Notes: generated by a model from the sequence alone, not told the origin. A stretch of 55,510 nucleotides of DNA from Spirochaetales bacterium (GCA_022788185.1 JALEVV010000073.1:1-55510); one strand, 5' to 3'. Positions 42,286 to 51,045 are shown, counted from the stretch's first letter. Numbers and translations: made by a program.

Positions 42286-42993
42286 TCAGTGAGAGATCAG
42301 CATGGTTCTGGGATCCAGGCGTACACCAAGGGGTTTAGCCACTTCCTCACCATGTGCCCTTACCACGGTCATGACGACCTTATCCACATCCTCCCTGTAT
42401 CTGAGGCCCACGAGGACATCGATGTAGGGGAGATATTTTTCAAGAGTATTGGGTACGCCATACTCATCATAGACCACATCGGGACGGACGGGAGACACGC
42501 TGAACCAGACTTCCAGGTTCATCTCCTTTGCGAATTCCCTGATTCTGATGATGTCGTCATCATCAGCGATTGTGAGCTTGTAGCCGTCAAAGAGAATTGC
42601 ATCTGCCTTGAAGGCACCCTGCTCGATGAGGGACTTGAGTGACTTCAGGACCTTCTCGATCGAAACCTGATCCTGTGAGAAGTTCATGACGACACGATTA
42701 GATAAAATACTTGAATAAACATTATGAGCATCATCGAGACTCTGTACCTCGGAAATCTCCCTGAAGACTTCCTTATACCAGTTCATGACATGCTCAACAT
42801 TGCCTGAGAAAGACACGTGAATTACATTCTCGCCTCTGAGAAGCTTATCCGTAGCCAAGTGGACAAGGCATGCTGTCTTACCGACGCCGTGGCGTGAAAC
42901 GATGACGCCCATGTTGCCTTTTCCAAGACCGCCGTTGATTGCATCGTCAAAGACGCGGAGCGGGCTGATCTTGTTCAGTTCCTGGATATCCAT
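42286..42993 (-). CDS. RecA/KaiC-like P-loop ATPase, function unknown
   Basis: A 235-residue P-loop protein with Walker A SRHGVGKTA (about residues 33-41) and a Walker B-like ADAILFDGYKL near 131. The general pattern is that of a RecA/DnaB/KaiC-type core without accessory domains. It is preceded by its own promoter, in which an inverted repeat overlaps the -35 box. ATG 42993 was chosen because CGGAGGT lies six bases upstream; ATG 42999 overlaps that site. Similar proteins occur in spirochaetes, but I know of no defined role. Confidence 0.7.
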   Translation of the reverse strand: MDIQELNKISPLRVFDDAINGGLGKGNMGVIVSRHGVGKTACLVHLATDKLLRGENVIHVSFSGNVEHVMNWYKEVFREISEVQSLDDAHNVYSSILSNRVVMNFSQDQVSIEKVLKSLKSLIEQGAFKADAILFDGYKLTIADDDDIIRIREFAKEMNLEVWFSVSPVRPDVVYDEYGVPNTLEKYLPYIDVLVGLRYREDVDKVVMTVVRAHGEEVAKPLGVRLDPRTMLISH

Positions 42994-43025
42994 AACCATA
43001 CCTCCGATTGAGATTCGTTTTGCTC

Positions 43026-43063
43026 ATTATACCATGTGAATAATCTTAATCAACAAGATTATT
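43026..43063 (-). promoter_or_regulatory. promoter with overlapping inverted repeat
   Basis: Minus-strand -35 TTGATT (43053-43048), 16-base spacer, -10 TATAAT (43031-43026). The perfect nine-base inverted repeat AATAATCTT/AAGATTATT (43039-43047 with 43055-43063) spans the spacer and the -35, so a repressor bound there would block transcription of the P-loop gene. Confidence 0.6.
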
Positions 43064-43130
43064 GAACACCGCTTAACCTTTTTTCAGTGAAATGCAACTT
43101 AATTGTTACAATCAGGAACAGTCACGACAC

Positions 43131-43352
43131 TTGACGGGACAAAAATGAGTCAATATTATTAACTATCATCAAATGCGCACATGAAGTGCAAAGGAACCTA
43201 TCAATAGTGGACGAAATCCCGTTACAACGCGAGAACAATGAATCTGCTGATGATCCTCACAGTATAAGGATCATGAAAAAACACCTTCTCCTCTGACAGA
43301 TGACAGTCTAAGCGGAAAATCATCAGGAATTCAAAGGAGAAAACAGTAAGAA
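43131..43352 (+). promoter_or_regulatory. promoter and long leader of the CNNM/CorC gene
   Basis: -35 TTGACG (43131-43136), exact 17-base spacer, -10 TATTAT (43154-43159), giving a leader of about 185 bases before ATG 43353. The leader contains the hairpin ATGATCCT/AGGATCAT near 43250-43276 and ends in AAAGGAG. It has no open frame of note. It does not match the magnesium M-box consensus as far as I can see, but its size and the ion-transport gene behind it suggest a regulatory RNA. Confidence 0.5.
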
Positions 43353-44693
43353 ATGGTCTCAGTACCTAAACAGTTATTAATACAGGCGATACTCATAGCG
43401 CTCAATGCGTTTTTCGCAGCCATGGAGATCGCAGTCATATCACTCAACACTACAAAACTGAAGCGCCTTGTGGAAGAAGGCGATGAAAAAGCCGGAAAAC
43501 TTCTCAGTATGGCAGAGAACCCCGCAGGCTTCCTCTCAACGATTCAGGTCGGAATCTCACTCTCAGGCTTTCTGGGTGCTGCCTTTGCGGCAGACAGCCT
43601 TTCCGAGCCCCTTACGCTCTGGCTCCTTGAGATGGGCGTAAAGCTTCCCGAAGCCCTTCTCAATAATATTGCGGTCATCATAATTACCCTCATACTTACC
43701 TTCATGACGATAGTATTCGGTGAGCTCATACCCAAGAGGATCGCGCAGCAGAAATCCTACGAGGTTGCCAAGGCATGCTGCGGCATCATCAGTGTAATCT
43801 CCGTCATCTTCAAACCCATCATCCTTTTGATAAGCGGAACCACAAACCTCATTCTCAGGATGATGAAGCTCAAGACCGAGGCAGAGGACGAGCAGGTTTC
43901 CGAAGATGACATCAGGATGATGGTCGATGTGGGCGGCGAGTCGGGCTCAATCGAGGAAGATGAGAAGGAAATGATCCAGAACATCTTCGAGTTCAACGAC
44001 ATCGCGATCTCGGAAATAATGACCCGCGTGAGCGATGTGAACGCCATCAGCATCGAGGACAGCGAAGAGGACATTCTAAGGATAATCAAGGAAAGCGGAA
44101 ACTCCCGTTTCCCCGTATATAAGGATGATATCAATGACATCATCGGCATCCTGAATTCCAGGGAGTTTCTCATCAACCTCAACGATGAGAACGGAAAGAG
44201 CGTCAGGGACATGCTACGCAAGCCCTACTTCGTTCCCGAAACGATTAAGGCCGACCAGCTTTTTTCCGACATGCAGAAGAACAAGGTCCACATCTCCATC
44301 GTCATTGATGAATACGGTGAGACAAGGGGCATAGTAACCCTTGAGGACCTCCTGGAAGAAATCGTCGGCAACATCTACGATGAATATGATGCTGCGGAGG
44401 CCCCTGCAATCGAACCCCTTCCCGACGGAAGATGGAAGGTTCAGGGAACGCTTTCAATCGAGGATCTTAACGATGAGCTGGGCATCCATATCACCGATGA
44501 CAGGGATTACGACACGGTCGGCGGCATGATATTCTCATGCCTCCACACCATCCCGGAAGACGGCAAGCAGTTCACAGTCGAGGTGAACGGCCTTAAGATA
44601 ACGGTGACCAGAGTCGAGGACAAGAGGATAATCGAAGCCATTGTCGAGAAAACCGAAAAGGAGTCTGAGGACGAGGCAGAAAAGTCCGAGTAA
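43353..44693 (+). CDS. CNNM/CorC-family (hemolysin C-like) membrane protein
   Basis: A 446-residue protein with an N-terminal DUF21/CNNM domain of about four helices (residues 1-190, LNAFFAAMEIAVISLNTTKLKRL), two CBS domains (VNAISIEDSEEDILRIIKESG and YFVPETIKADQLFSDM), and a C-terminal CorC_HlyC domain. Family members move magnesium or cobalt or protect against divalent metal stress. AAAGGAG is 14 bases upstream. It ends two bases before the convergent tetR gene. Confidence 0.93.
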   Translation: MVSVPKQLLIQAILIALNAFFAAMEIAVISLNTTKLKRLVEEGDEKAGKLLSMAENPAGFLSTIQVGISLSGFLGAAFAADSLSEPLTLWLLEMGVKLPEALLNNIAVIIITLILTFMTIVFGELIPKRIAQQKSYEVAKACCGIISVISVIFKPIILLISGTTNLILRMMKLKTEAEDEQVSEDDIRMMVDVGGESGSIEEDEKEMIQNIFEFNDIAISEIMTRVSDVNAISIEDSEEDILRIIKESGNSRFPVYKDDINDIIGILNSREFLINLNDENGKSVRDMLRKPYFVPETIKADQLFSDMQKNKVHISIVIDEYGETRGIVTLEDLLEEIVGNIYDEYDAAEAPAIEPLPDGRWKVQGTLSIEDLNDELGIHITDDRDYDTVGGMIFSCLHTIPEDGKQFTVEVNGLKITVTRVEDKRIIEAIVEKTEKESEDEAEKSE

Positions 44694-44695
44694 CC

Positions 44696-45283
44696 TCACT
44701 CCCCCACCAGCTGGAGTATAAGACCTCTGATGCTGAGCCTCAGTGCCAGCCGGAGGTCTTTTATTTTGTCCGCATGCAGAAGAGAATACAGGATGAGCAT
44801 GTATGATGTGAAAAACCCATCCAGATCATTCTCATCATCGATGGCAAAGTAGGAGAACACCTCCCTGAGGAAGGAAAAAAGCCTGTCCATCTCATCGGAC
44901 AGGACCGTGAGTCCCGTCTTCTTCCTGATCAGGGCCTCCTCATGCTCATCCAGGATCCGGAATATGCCCCTTGAGTACAGTTCCCAGGTCAGGAACATGA
45001 ATACATCGGTGAGACTTGTCACTATGTGGTTCTCATCCAGTTCCTGGAGCAGCGCCAGGATCTTGTCGTTCATCTCGGTCCTGAAGGACGAGAGCACCGA
45101 GAGGAAGAGCTCCTCCTTGCTTTTGAAGAACAGGTAAAAGGTTCCCTTGGGAATCGATACCCGGCGTACCAGCTCATCGACGCTCACGCTCTCAACCCCT
45201 CCGTGAAACAGGGCTTTCTCAGCTTCCTCTATCAGCATCAGTCGGATGTTTTTCCGTTCTTCCTCGGTGTAGGTTTTCGGCAT
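44696..45283 (-). CDS. TetR-family transcriptional regulator
   Basis: A 195-residue regulator with an N-terminal TetR helix-turn-helix (VSVDELVRRVSIPKGTFYLFFKSKEELF, about residues 32-60) and a variable helical C-terminal ligand domain. It overlaps no neighbour but is convergent with the CNNM gene. An inverted repeat lies ten bases upstream and may be its own operator. The gene in the other direction, the MsmX-like ATPase, starts 150 bases away and may also be affected. Confidence 0.9.
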   Translation of the reverse strand: MPKTYTEEERKNIRLMLIEEAEKALFHGGVESVSVDELVRRVSIPKGTFYLFFKSKEELFLSVLSSFRTEMNDKILALLQELDENHIVTSLTDVFMFLTWELYSRGIFRILDEHEEALIRKKTGLTVLSDEMDRLFSFLREVFSYFAIDDENDLDGFFTSYMLILYSLLHADKIKDLRLALRLSIRGLILQLVGE

Positions 45284-45292
45284 AAATACCTC

Positions 45293-45324
45293 TTATTGAC
45301 CAAATATGTTTATATAGTCAATAA
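45293..45324. promoter_or_regulatory. candidate TetR operator
   Basis: Perfect eight-base inverted repeat TTATTGAC/GTCAATAA (45293-45300 with 45317-45324), with a 16-base AT-rich centre, just upstream of the tetR start. The GTCAATAA arm overlaps a TTGACT box that could be the -35 of tetR. Confidence 0.5.
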
Positions 45325-45435
45325 AACACCCATTTTTGCCCTTTTTCAAGGAAAAAAACGTGTTATTTCCTGAGATTTTTCTTTTTTCCACGAAAAATAC
45401 CCCTTAGAATTAAGACATCAAACAAAGGAGCAGAC

Positions 45436-46530
45436 ATGGCAACAGTAAAACTTGAAAATATCTGCAAGATCTACGATGGCGGCGTCAAGGCAGTTGATAA
45501 CGTCAACATCGACATCGAGGACAGAGAGTTCGTTGTTCTCGTTGGACCTTCAGGTTGCGGTAAGTCCACAACTCTGAGAATGGTCGCAGGTCTTGAAGAC
45601 ATCTCATCAGGTACACTCACAATCGACGGCAAAGTCGTGAATGACGTACCTCCCAAAGACAGAGACATTGCAATGGTATTCCAGAACTATGCTCTCTATC
45701 CTCACATGACCGTTTACGATAACATGGCATTCGGTCTCAAGATCAGGAAGTTCGACAAGGAAGAGATCGACCGCCGCGTACGTGAAGCAGCAAAGATCCT
45801 CGACATCGAGCAGCTCCTCGAGAGAAAGCCCAAGGCTCTCTCCGGTGGTCAGAGACAGCGTGTTGCTGTAGGACGTGCAATCGTAAGACAGCCGAAGGTA
45901 TTCCTCTTCGATGAACCTCTCTCAAACCTCGATGCTAAGCTGAGAGTCCAGATGAGAGCTGAGATCTCCGGTCTCCATCACCGCCTTAAGGCTACAATGA
46001 TCTACGTCACACACGACCAGGTCGAAGCCCTCACAATGGCAGACAAGATCGTCGTCATGAAGCTTGGTGTCATCCAGCAGATCGGCGGACCGCTCGAACT
46101 CTACAACAACCCCGACAACAAGTTTGTTGCAGGCTTCATTGGATCCCCACCGATGAACTTCATCAACACCAAGGTTGAAGCTCAGGGAGACAAGATCCTT
46201 GTCAACGAAGGCACATTCAAGCTCGAGGTCACACCCGCACAGGCTAAGTTCCTCAAGCCCTACGTCGGCAAGAACGTCACATTCGGTATCCGCCCTGAAG
46301 ATGTTGAGTTCACTCACACACCTGAAGCAGGCAAGACCATTGACGGACACGTATCAGTCGTAGAACCCCTCGGTGCAGAGACACACGTTTACGTTGCTAC
46401 CTCTACAGCCAAGGTCATCGGTAAGATCGACGGTACAGTCATCCCCGCAGTCGACACAAAGATCAGCCTCATCCCCAACATGGAGAAAGCTAAGTTCTTT
46501 GATGCAGAGACTGAACTCGCAATCCGCTGA
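45436..46530 (+). CDS. sugar ABC transporter ATPase (MsmX/UgpC type)
   Basis: A 364-residue ATPase of the carbohydrate-uptake CUT1 class. Walker [12 protein letters not shown]-loop [12 protein letters not shown], signature [15 protein letters not shown], Walker [14 protein letters not shown], then a C-terminal TOBE domain (residues about 240-364, [10 protein letters not shown]). It stands alone without permeases, so it probably serves several sugar transporters, as MsmX does. Codon choice (CTC, GGT, TAC) suggests strong expression. AAAGGAGC precedes ATG 45436; a terminator follows. Confidence 0.94.
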   Translation: MATVKLENICKIYDGGVKAVDNVNIDIEDREFVVLVGPSGCGKSTTLRMVAGLEDISSGTLTIDGKVVNDVPPKDRDIAMVFQNYALYPHMTVYDNMAFGLKIRKFDKEEIDRRVREAAKILDIEQLLERKPKALSGGQRQRVAVGRAIVRQPKVFLFDEPLSNLDAKLRVQMRAEISGLHHRLKATMIYVTHDQVEALTMADKIVVMKLGVIQQIGGPLELYNNPDNKFVAGFIGSPPMNFINTKVEAQGDKILVNEGTFKLEVTPAQAKFLKPYVGKNVTFGIRPEDVEFTHTPEAGKTIDGHVSVVEPLGAETHVYVATSTAKVIGKIDGTVIPAVDTKISLIPNMEKAKFFDAETELAIR

Positions 46531-46553
46531 TAAGCGAAAGCAATCCCATACAG

Positions 46554-46578
46554 GCACAGCCAACCGGCTGTGCTTTTT
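46554..46578 (+). terminator. terminator after the sugar ABC ATPase gene
   Basis: Perfect eight-base stem GCACAGCC/GGCTGTGC (46554-46561 with 46566-46573), four-base loop, then TTTTTC. Confidence 0.9.
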
Positions 46579-46599
46579 CTTTCCCTTTGCATACATATA

Positions 46600-46625
46600 A
46601 AAATGGGGTCTCACTGAGAGACCCC
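46600..46625 (-). terminator. terminator after the aspartate kinase gene
   Basis: Eight-base stem GGGGTCTC/GAGACCCC (46605-46612 with 46618-46625). On the minus strand it is followed by ATTTTTATA, 20 bases past the lysC stop. Confidence 0.85.
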
Positions 46626-46644
46626 GTATCGTTGAAGTGGTTAA

Positions 46645-47940
46645 TCAGAAAACCTTTTCATAAATAGTCTGGACGGCTTTGGTGCAGTCCTCCTCGCTGA
46701 CTCCGATGAGAGCAGTGGTCCTGTTCACTCCGAAGTTCACGAAGTTGGTGTGAATGCCGCCGTCACGGAGGGCTACGACCGCATCGATGAAGGCTTCGCT
46801 CTCATCCATGTGACCACCGATGATGCCTATGATGGAAAGGCCGCGCTCAAAGATGACGTCATCAAGCTCAAAGTCCTTCTTCAGGCGCTCACACATGGAA
46901 GTAAGAACTGTATCAGTTGCCATTTTGCTCTCGAAGAGCCAGACGATGGAGTCGATACCGAAGAGTGAATAGGAAGGTCTGACGCCGTAGAGATGGAGGA
47001 TGGTAAGAAGTGCATGCCTCATTCCGGGCTTCTTGAACATCATGAGCTTCCTGAGCTTAAGTCTGGAGTAACCTGTCTTACCGGAGACACCGATCAGTCC
47101 TCTGGGATCGGCATCTGCACTGATGAGCGTACCGGGATCCTGGGGCCTGTTGGTATTCTTGATGTTGATGGGGATCTTTACGGGGATTACCGGTGCGATT
47201 GCTTCCTCATGGAAGACGGAAGCGCCCACGTCGGAAAGCTCTCTTACCTGAACGTATGTGAGTTCAGGGATTACACGGGCATTCTCAACCACTCTGGGGT
47301 CAGCGGAGTACATGCCGGAAACATCGGTCCAGTTCTCATAGAGCTCTGCGCCTACGGCACGGGCTGCGATTGCACCTGAAATGTCCGATCCGCCCCTGGA
47401 GAAGGTCTTGATCACACCCTCGGGGGATGCGCCGTAGAAACCGGGGATTACGTATTTGCTTCCCGTCGAAAGCCTTGTGGCAAGACGCTCATAGCTGATG
47501 GGATTGACCGTTCCGTCAGGATTGATGACGATGTAGTCAGCCGCATCAACGAACTCCCAGCCCAGATATTCCGAAATAAGGAGGGCTGAAAGATATTCAC
47601 CGCGGGAAGCCGCATAGTCTGTGCCTGATCCGGCATCGATCTTCCGTCTTACATCGTCAAGAGCCAGGGTAAGCTTCTTTGTATCAAGCTTCAGTGCCGC
47701 CGCAATGTCCAGATAGCGCTTACCGATCTCGGCAAAAACCCTTTTGCAGCTTCTGTCCTGCTGAACCAGGGAGTTGCACTCATAGAGCATGTCGGTAATC
47801 TTTCTGTCTTCCTTATTCCTCTTGCCGGGAGCGGAAACAATAGCGACCTTACGGTTCTTGTCCTCATCAAGGATGGCCTTGACTTTCTTTATCTGATTCT
47901 CATCGGCTACCGATGAACCACCGAATTTACATACGACCAT
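46645..47940 (-). CDS. lysC: aspartate kinase
   Basis: A 431-residue monofunctional aspartate kinase, first step in lysine, threonine and methionine synthesis. The kinase motif VCKFGGSSVAD opens the protein, with TFSRGGSDISGA near residue 195 and NWTDVSGMYSADPRV near 220, and C-terminal ACT domains for feedback control (FERGLSIIGIIGGHM). ATG 47940 was chosen because GAGG lies about ten bases upstream and VCKFGGSS follows at once. It is transcribed divergently from the MATE gene. Confidence 0.93.
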   Translation of the reverse strand: MVVCKFGGSSVADENQIKKVKAILDEDKNRKVAIVSAPGKRNKEDRKITDMLYECNSLVQQDRSCKRVFAEIGKRYLDIAAALKLDTKKLTLALDDVRRKIDAGSGTDYAASRGEYLSALLISEYLGWEFVDAADYIVINPDGTVNPISYERLATRLSTGSKYVIPGFYGASPEGVIKTFSRGGSDISGAIAARAVGAELYENWTDVSGMYSADPRVVENARVIPELTYVQVRELSDVGASVFHEEAIAPVIPVKIPINIKNTNRPQDPGTLISADADPRGLIGVSGKTGYSRLKLRKLMMFKKPGMRHALLTILHLYGVRPSYSLFGIDSIVWLFESKMATDTVLTSMCERLKKDFELDDVIFERGLSIIGIIGGHMDESEAFIDAVVALRDGGIHTNFVNFGVNRTTALIGVSEEDCTKAVQTIYEKVF

Positions 47941-48004
47941 AGCGTTAAACCTCAATGATTATTTTTTATAAAAAAACATGGCTTTGTACAATACCAACAC
48001 CCCC

Positions 48005-48043
48005 TTGCAAATTATTTTGATAAGACCTTATATATATAGGTCT
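48005..48043 (+). promoter_or_regulatory. MATE promoter with palindromic operator
   Basis: -35 TTGCAA (48005-48010) and -10 TATATA (48029-48034). The perfect inverted repeat AGACCT-N9-AGGTCT (48023-48043) covers the -10 and the predicted start point and ends at the base before ATG 48044. No ribosome-binding site is present. Confidence 0.62.
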
Positions 48044-49384
48044 ATGCAGAAAACCAACATAATGCAGAGCGAGACAATTCCCCGTCTCCTCTTTAAAATG
48101 TCCTTCCCAATGATGCTGAGCATGCTGATCCAGGCGCTTTACAACGTCGTGGACAGTATCTTCGTCGCCATGGTTTCCGAAACCGCCCTAACGGCAGTAT
48201 CTCTGGCGTTCCCGCTTCAGAACCTCCTGATTGCGGCTGCGGTCGGTACCGGGGTCGGTGTCAACAGCCTCCTTTCAAGACGCCTCGGCGAAGGAAGGAC
48301 AGAGGAAGCAAATGCGGTAGCCTCCTCCGCACTATTTCTTGCGTTAGCCCTTTCAGTTATCTTCATCGCTATAGGTCTCTTTCTGGCAAAGCCCTTCCTT
48401 GCTCTTTTCACCGACAGCAGTGAGCTGCTGGAGCTTTCCGCCTCATACTCCAGGATATGTCTCATAATATCCTTTGGATGCATGTTTTCCATTACAATCG
48501 AAAAACTCATCCAGGCCACGGGAAATTCGGTACAGCCCATGACGATGCAGCTGACCGGAGCGATAATGAACATAGTTCTTGACCCCGTATTCATCTTCTT
48601 CTTCGGTCTCGGAGTGAACGGTGCGGCCATCGCCACCGTGCTCGGACAGATCGGATCGATGGTACTGGCCTTCATATTCCTTAAGAAAAACAGCTACATC
48701 ACCATAAGGCTGAAGGACATCCGTCCAAAGGCAAAGATCATAGGTGAAATATATCAGGTAGGTCTTCCCACCATCATAATGAACAGCATCGGTACCGTAA
48801 TGGTCTCCGTCATCAATGCCATCCTCATCGGCTTCTCAGCCACGGCGGTTTCGGTCTTCGGTGTTTATTTCAAGCTCCAGTCCTTCGTCTTCATGCCCGT
48901 CTTCGGTCTCAATAACGGCATCATCCCGATTCTGGGCTTCAACTACGGTGCAAGGAACAGAAAGCGCATGACTGCCACCATGAAGCTGGGCCTTTTGGTC
49001 GCCCTTACGATAATGATACTGGGTACCCTGCTCTTCCAGCTGTTCCCATCCGAGCTTCTGTCCCTCTTCAGTGCCTCTGAGGAGATGTATGCGATTGGAA
49101 TTCCGGCACTGAGGATAATAAGCCTCTGCTTCATACCTGCCGCCATTTCGATAATACTGATCTCATCATTCCAGGCAACCGGCTTAGGACTGGCATCCAT
49201 GATGGTCTCGATCATAAGACAGCTGCTGGTGCTCTGCCCCGCGGCATTCATACTCTCCAGGTTATTCGGGATCAATGGAGTATGGGCCAGCTTTGCCCTT
49301 GCCGAGTGCTTCGGACTGACGTTCTCGGTCATTTTCTTCATCCATGTATACAAAACCAGAATAAGGAATCTGGAAAGAAGGTAG
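48044..49384 (+). CDS. MATE-family efflux transporter
   Basis: A 446-residue, twelve-helix multidrug/toxin extrusion protein in two six-helix halves. N-terminal motif PRLLFKMSFPMMLSMLIQALYNVVDSIFVA and the FPLQNLLIAAAVGTGVGVNSLLSRRLG stretch are typical of the NorM/DinF-like branch. ATG 48044 directly follows a palindrome covering the -10 box; an upstream frame to 47978 would place the promoter inside the gene. The amino-acid ABC binding-protein gene begins six bases after its stop, so the two may share a transcript. Confidence 0.92.
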   Translation: MQKTNIMQSETIPRLLFKMSFPMMLSMLIQALYNVVDSIFVAMVSETALTAVSLAFPLQNLLIAAAVGTGVGVNSLLSRRLGEGRTEEANAVASSALFLALALSVIFIAIGLFLAKPFLALFTDSSELLELSASYSRICLIISFGCMFSITIEKLIQATGNSVQPMTMQLTGAIMNIVLDPVFIFFFGLGVNGAAIATVLGQIGSMVLAFIFLKKNSYITIRLKDIRPKAKIIGEIYQVGLPTIIMNSIGTVMVSVINAILIGFSATAVSVFGVYFKLQSFVFMPVFGLNNGIIPILGFNYGARNRKRMTATMKLGLLVALTIMILGTLLFQLFPSELLSLFSASEEMYAIGIPALRIISLCFIPAAISIILISSFQATGLGLASMMVSIIRQLLVLCPAAFILSRLFGINGVWASFALAECFGLTFSVIFFIHVYKTRIRNLERR

Positions 49385-49390
49385 ATAAAC

Positions 49391-50137
49391 ATGAAAAAAA
49401 TCATGATTGCAGCAGTGACGATCCTGTCACTCCTGATGCTCTTCTCCTGCGCCAAGAAGGAAGAGAGCGCAAAAGTCTATGTCTTTGCCACGGACGCGAC
49501 GTGGCCTCCCCTCGAGTACATCGACGAGAGCGGTAACCTGACCGGTTTCGAGGTCGAGCTCGTACCGATGATCGGTGAGAAGGTCGGTGTTAAGATGGAA
49601 GCGAAGAACATCCCCTGGGATACGATCTTCGCAGGCCTTGCCAACGGCCAGTATGACGGTGTTGCCTCCGGTGTTTCAGTAACCGAGGACAGGAAGAAGA
49701 CCATGGATTTCTCCACCCCGATCCTCCAGGCAGGTCAGGTCATGATCGTCAGGAACGATTCAAAAGTAAAGGGTGCTGAGGACATGAAGGGTCTCAGGGT
49801 CGGCGTACAGATCGGAACCACGGGTGACCTGGTCCTTGATGACTACGATGTAACCAGAAAGCAGTATGACGACATCGGACTCGCGATCCAGGATATGCTC
49901 AACGGAAATCTTGATGCATGTGTCTGCGACTCACTCATCGCATCAGACTACGTGCTTGCCAACGAGAACTACAAAAACCGCCTCAAGGTAGCCGGTGAGC
50001 CCTTCACGGAAGAGGACATCGCGATTGCCGTGAAGAAGGGCAACAGCGAGCTTCTCGGTCTCGTCAACAAGGGACTTGAGATGATGAAGGCCGACGGCTC
50101 TTACGATGCACTGAAGGCCAAGTGGAACCTTCTCTAG
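49391..50137 (+). CDS. amino-acid ABC transporter substrate-binding lipoprotein
   Basis: A 248-residue PBP2-type binding protein with signal peptide and lipobox LMLFSC at about residues 15-20. It begins ATDATWPPLEYIDESGNLTGFEVEL and contains ANGQYDGVASGVSVTEDRKK and GVQIGTTGDLVLDDY, typical of polar amino-acid binding. A closely similar paralogue, without lipobox, follows at 50287. It lies six bases after the MATE stop and ends in a strong terminator that separates it from the paralogue. Confidence 0.93.
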   Translation: MKKIMIAAVTILSLLMLFSCAKKEESAKVYVFATDATWPPLEYIDESGNLTGFEVELVPMIGEKVGVKMEAKNIPWDTIFAGLANGQYDGVASGVSVTEDRKKTMDFSTPILQAGQVMIVRNDSKVKGAEDMKGLRVGVQIGTTGDLVLDDYDVTRKQYDDIGLAIQDMLNGNLDACVCDSLIASDYVLANENYKNRLKVAGEPFTEEDIAIAVKKGNSELLGLVNKGLEMMKADGSYDALKAKWNLL

Positions 50138-50145
50138 CATTAATT

Positions 50146-50173
50146 GGGATCCGGAATGCCGGATCCCGACTTT
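50146..50173 (+). terminator. terminator between the two binding-protein genes
   Basis: Perfect nine-base stem GGGATCCGG/CCGGATCCC (50146-50154 with 50159-50167), four-base loop, then GACTTTTTA. Confidence 0.9.
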
Positions 50174-50227
50174 TTATGCATCAATTTTAATCTAATTAAA
50201 CTTTTTTGCATTTTTATGCAGAAATTA

Positions 50228-50256
50228 TTGACATACTTTGCAAAAATATTCATTAT
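50228..50256 (+). promoter_or_regulatory. promoter of the amino-acid ABC operon
   Basis: -35 TTGACA (50228-50233), exact 17-base spacer, -10 CATTAT (50251-50256), with a leader of about 23 bases before ATG 50287. Confidence 0.65.
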
Positions 50257-50286
50257 ACAGTCATCTTAATCACAGGACGGTACAAA

Positions 50287-51045
50287 ATGAAAAAAACTAT
50301 TGCTGTATTACTTATCTGTTTGGTTGCCATGACCGGAATTTTCGCTGCAGGCGCAAAGGAAGCCGGTGAAAAATCATATACCTTCGCAATGAACTGTGAA
50401 TGGCCTCCCCTCGAGTACGTTGACGAAAACGGTGAGATCGTTGGCTTCGAGGTTGACCTCATCAAGGAAATGAGCAAGGTTTCAGGCGTCGAGATGAAGT
50501 ACATCAACACCGCATGGGACACGATCTTCGCAGGACTTGCCAACGGCCAGTACAATGCAGTCGCTTCAGGTGTTACTGTCACTGAGGAAAGAAAGAAGAC
50601 AATCGATTTCTCCGACACGCTCTTCACCATCAAGCAGTCCATCATCACGATGAAGGGAAATGAAAGCCTGAACAGCCTTGAGGCCCTCTCCGGCAAGAAA
50701 GTAGGCGTGCAGATGGGTACGACAGGTCACTTCGCAGTCGAGGCAAACAAGGATGCGGTCATCAAGGCATATGACTCCATCGGCCTTGCAATCGAGGATA
50801 TGATCAACGGCAATCTGGATGCATGTGTATGTGACTCACTGATCGCTTCCGACTTCGTGCTTGCAAACGCAAACTATGCCGACAAGCTCATAATCACGGG
50901 TGAGGCAAGCAGCGAGATCGAGGAAATCGCAATCGCAGTCAAGAAGGGCGACAAGGAACTGCTCGACCTGATCAACAGTTCACTGGCTAAGCTTAAAGAG
51001 AACGGCACAATGGATGCCCTCTACAAGAAGTATAACATTCTCTAG
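50287..51045 (+). CDS. amino-acid ABC transporter periplasmic binding protein
   Basis: A 252-residue PBP2-type protein closely similar to the one at 49391 (shared ANGQY-VASGV-TEERKK, GVQMGTTGHF and NGNLDACVCDSLIASD). The signal peptide ends GIFAAGAKEAG without a cysteine, so it should be soluble in the periplasm rather than lipid-anchored. ATG 50287 was chosen because the signal peptide starts there. It heads the operon with its permease and ATPase. The substrate is a polar amino acid or similar. Confidence 0.94.
   Translation: MKKTIAVLLICLVAMTGIFAAGAKEAGEKSYTFAMNCEWPPLEYVDENGEIVGFEVDLIKEMSKVSGVEMKYINTAWDTIFAGLANGQYNAVASGVTVTEERKKTIDFSDTLFTIKQSIITMKGNESLNSLEALSGKKVGVQMGTTGHFAVEANKDAVIKAYDSIGLAIEDMINGNLDACVCDSLIASDFVLANANYADKLIITGEASSEIEEIAIAVKKGDKELLDLINSSLAKLKENGTMDALYKKYNIL

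Noticed and set aside
43166-43352. Magnesium M-box riboswitch before the CNNM gene
   Set aside because: The conserved M-box core was not found by eye; kept only as an unassigned leader.
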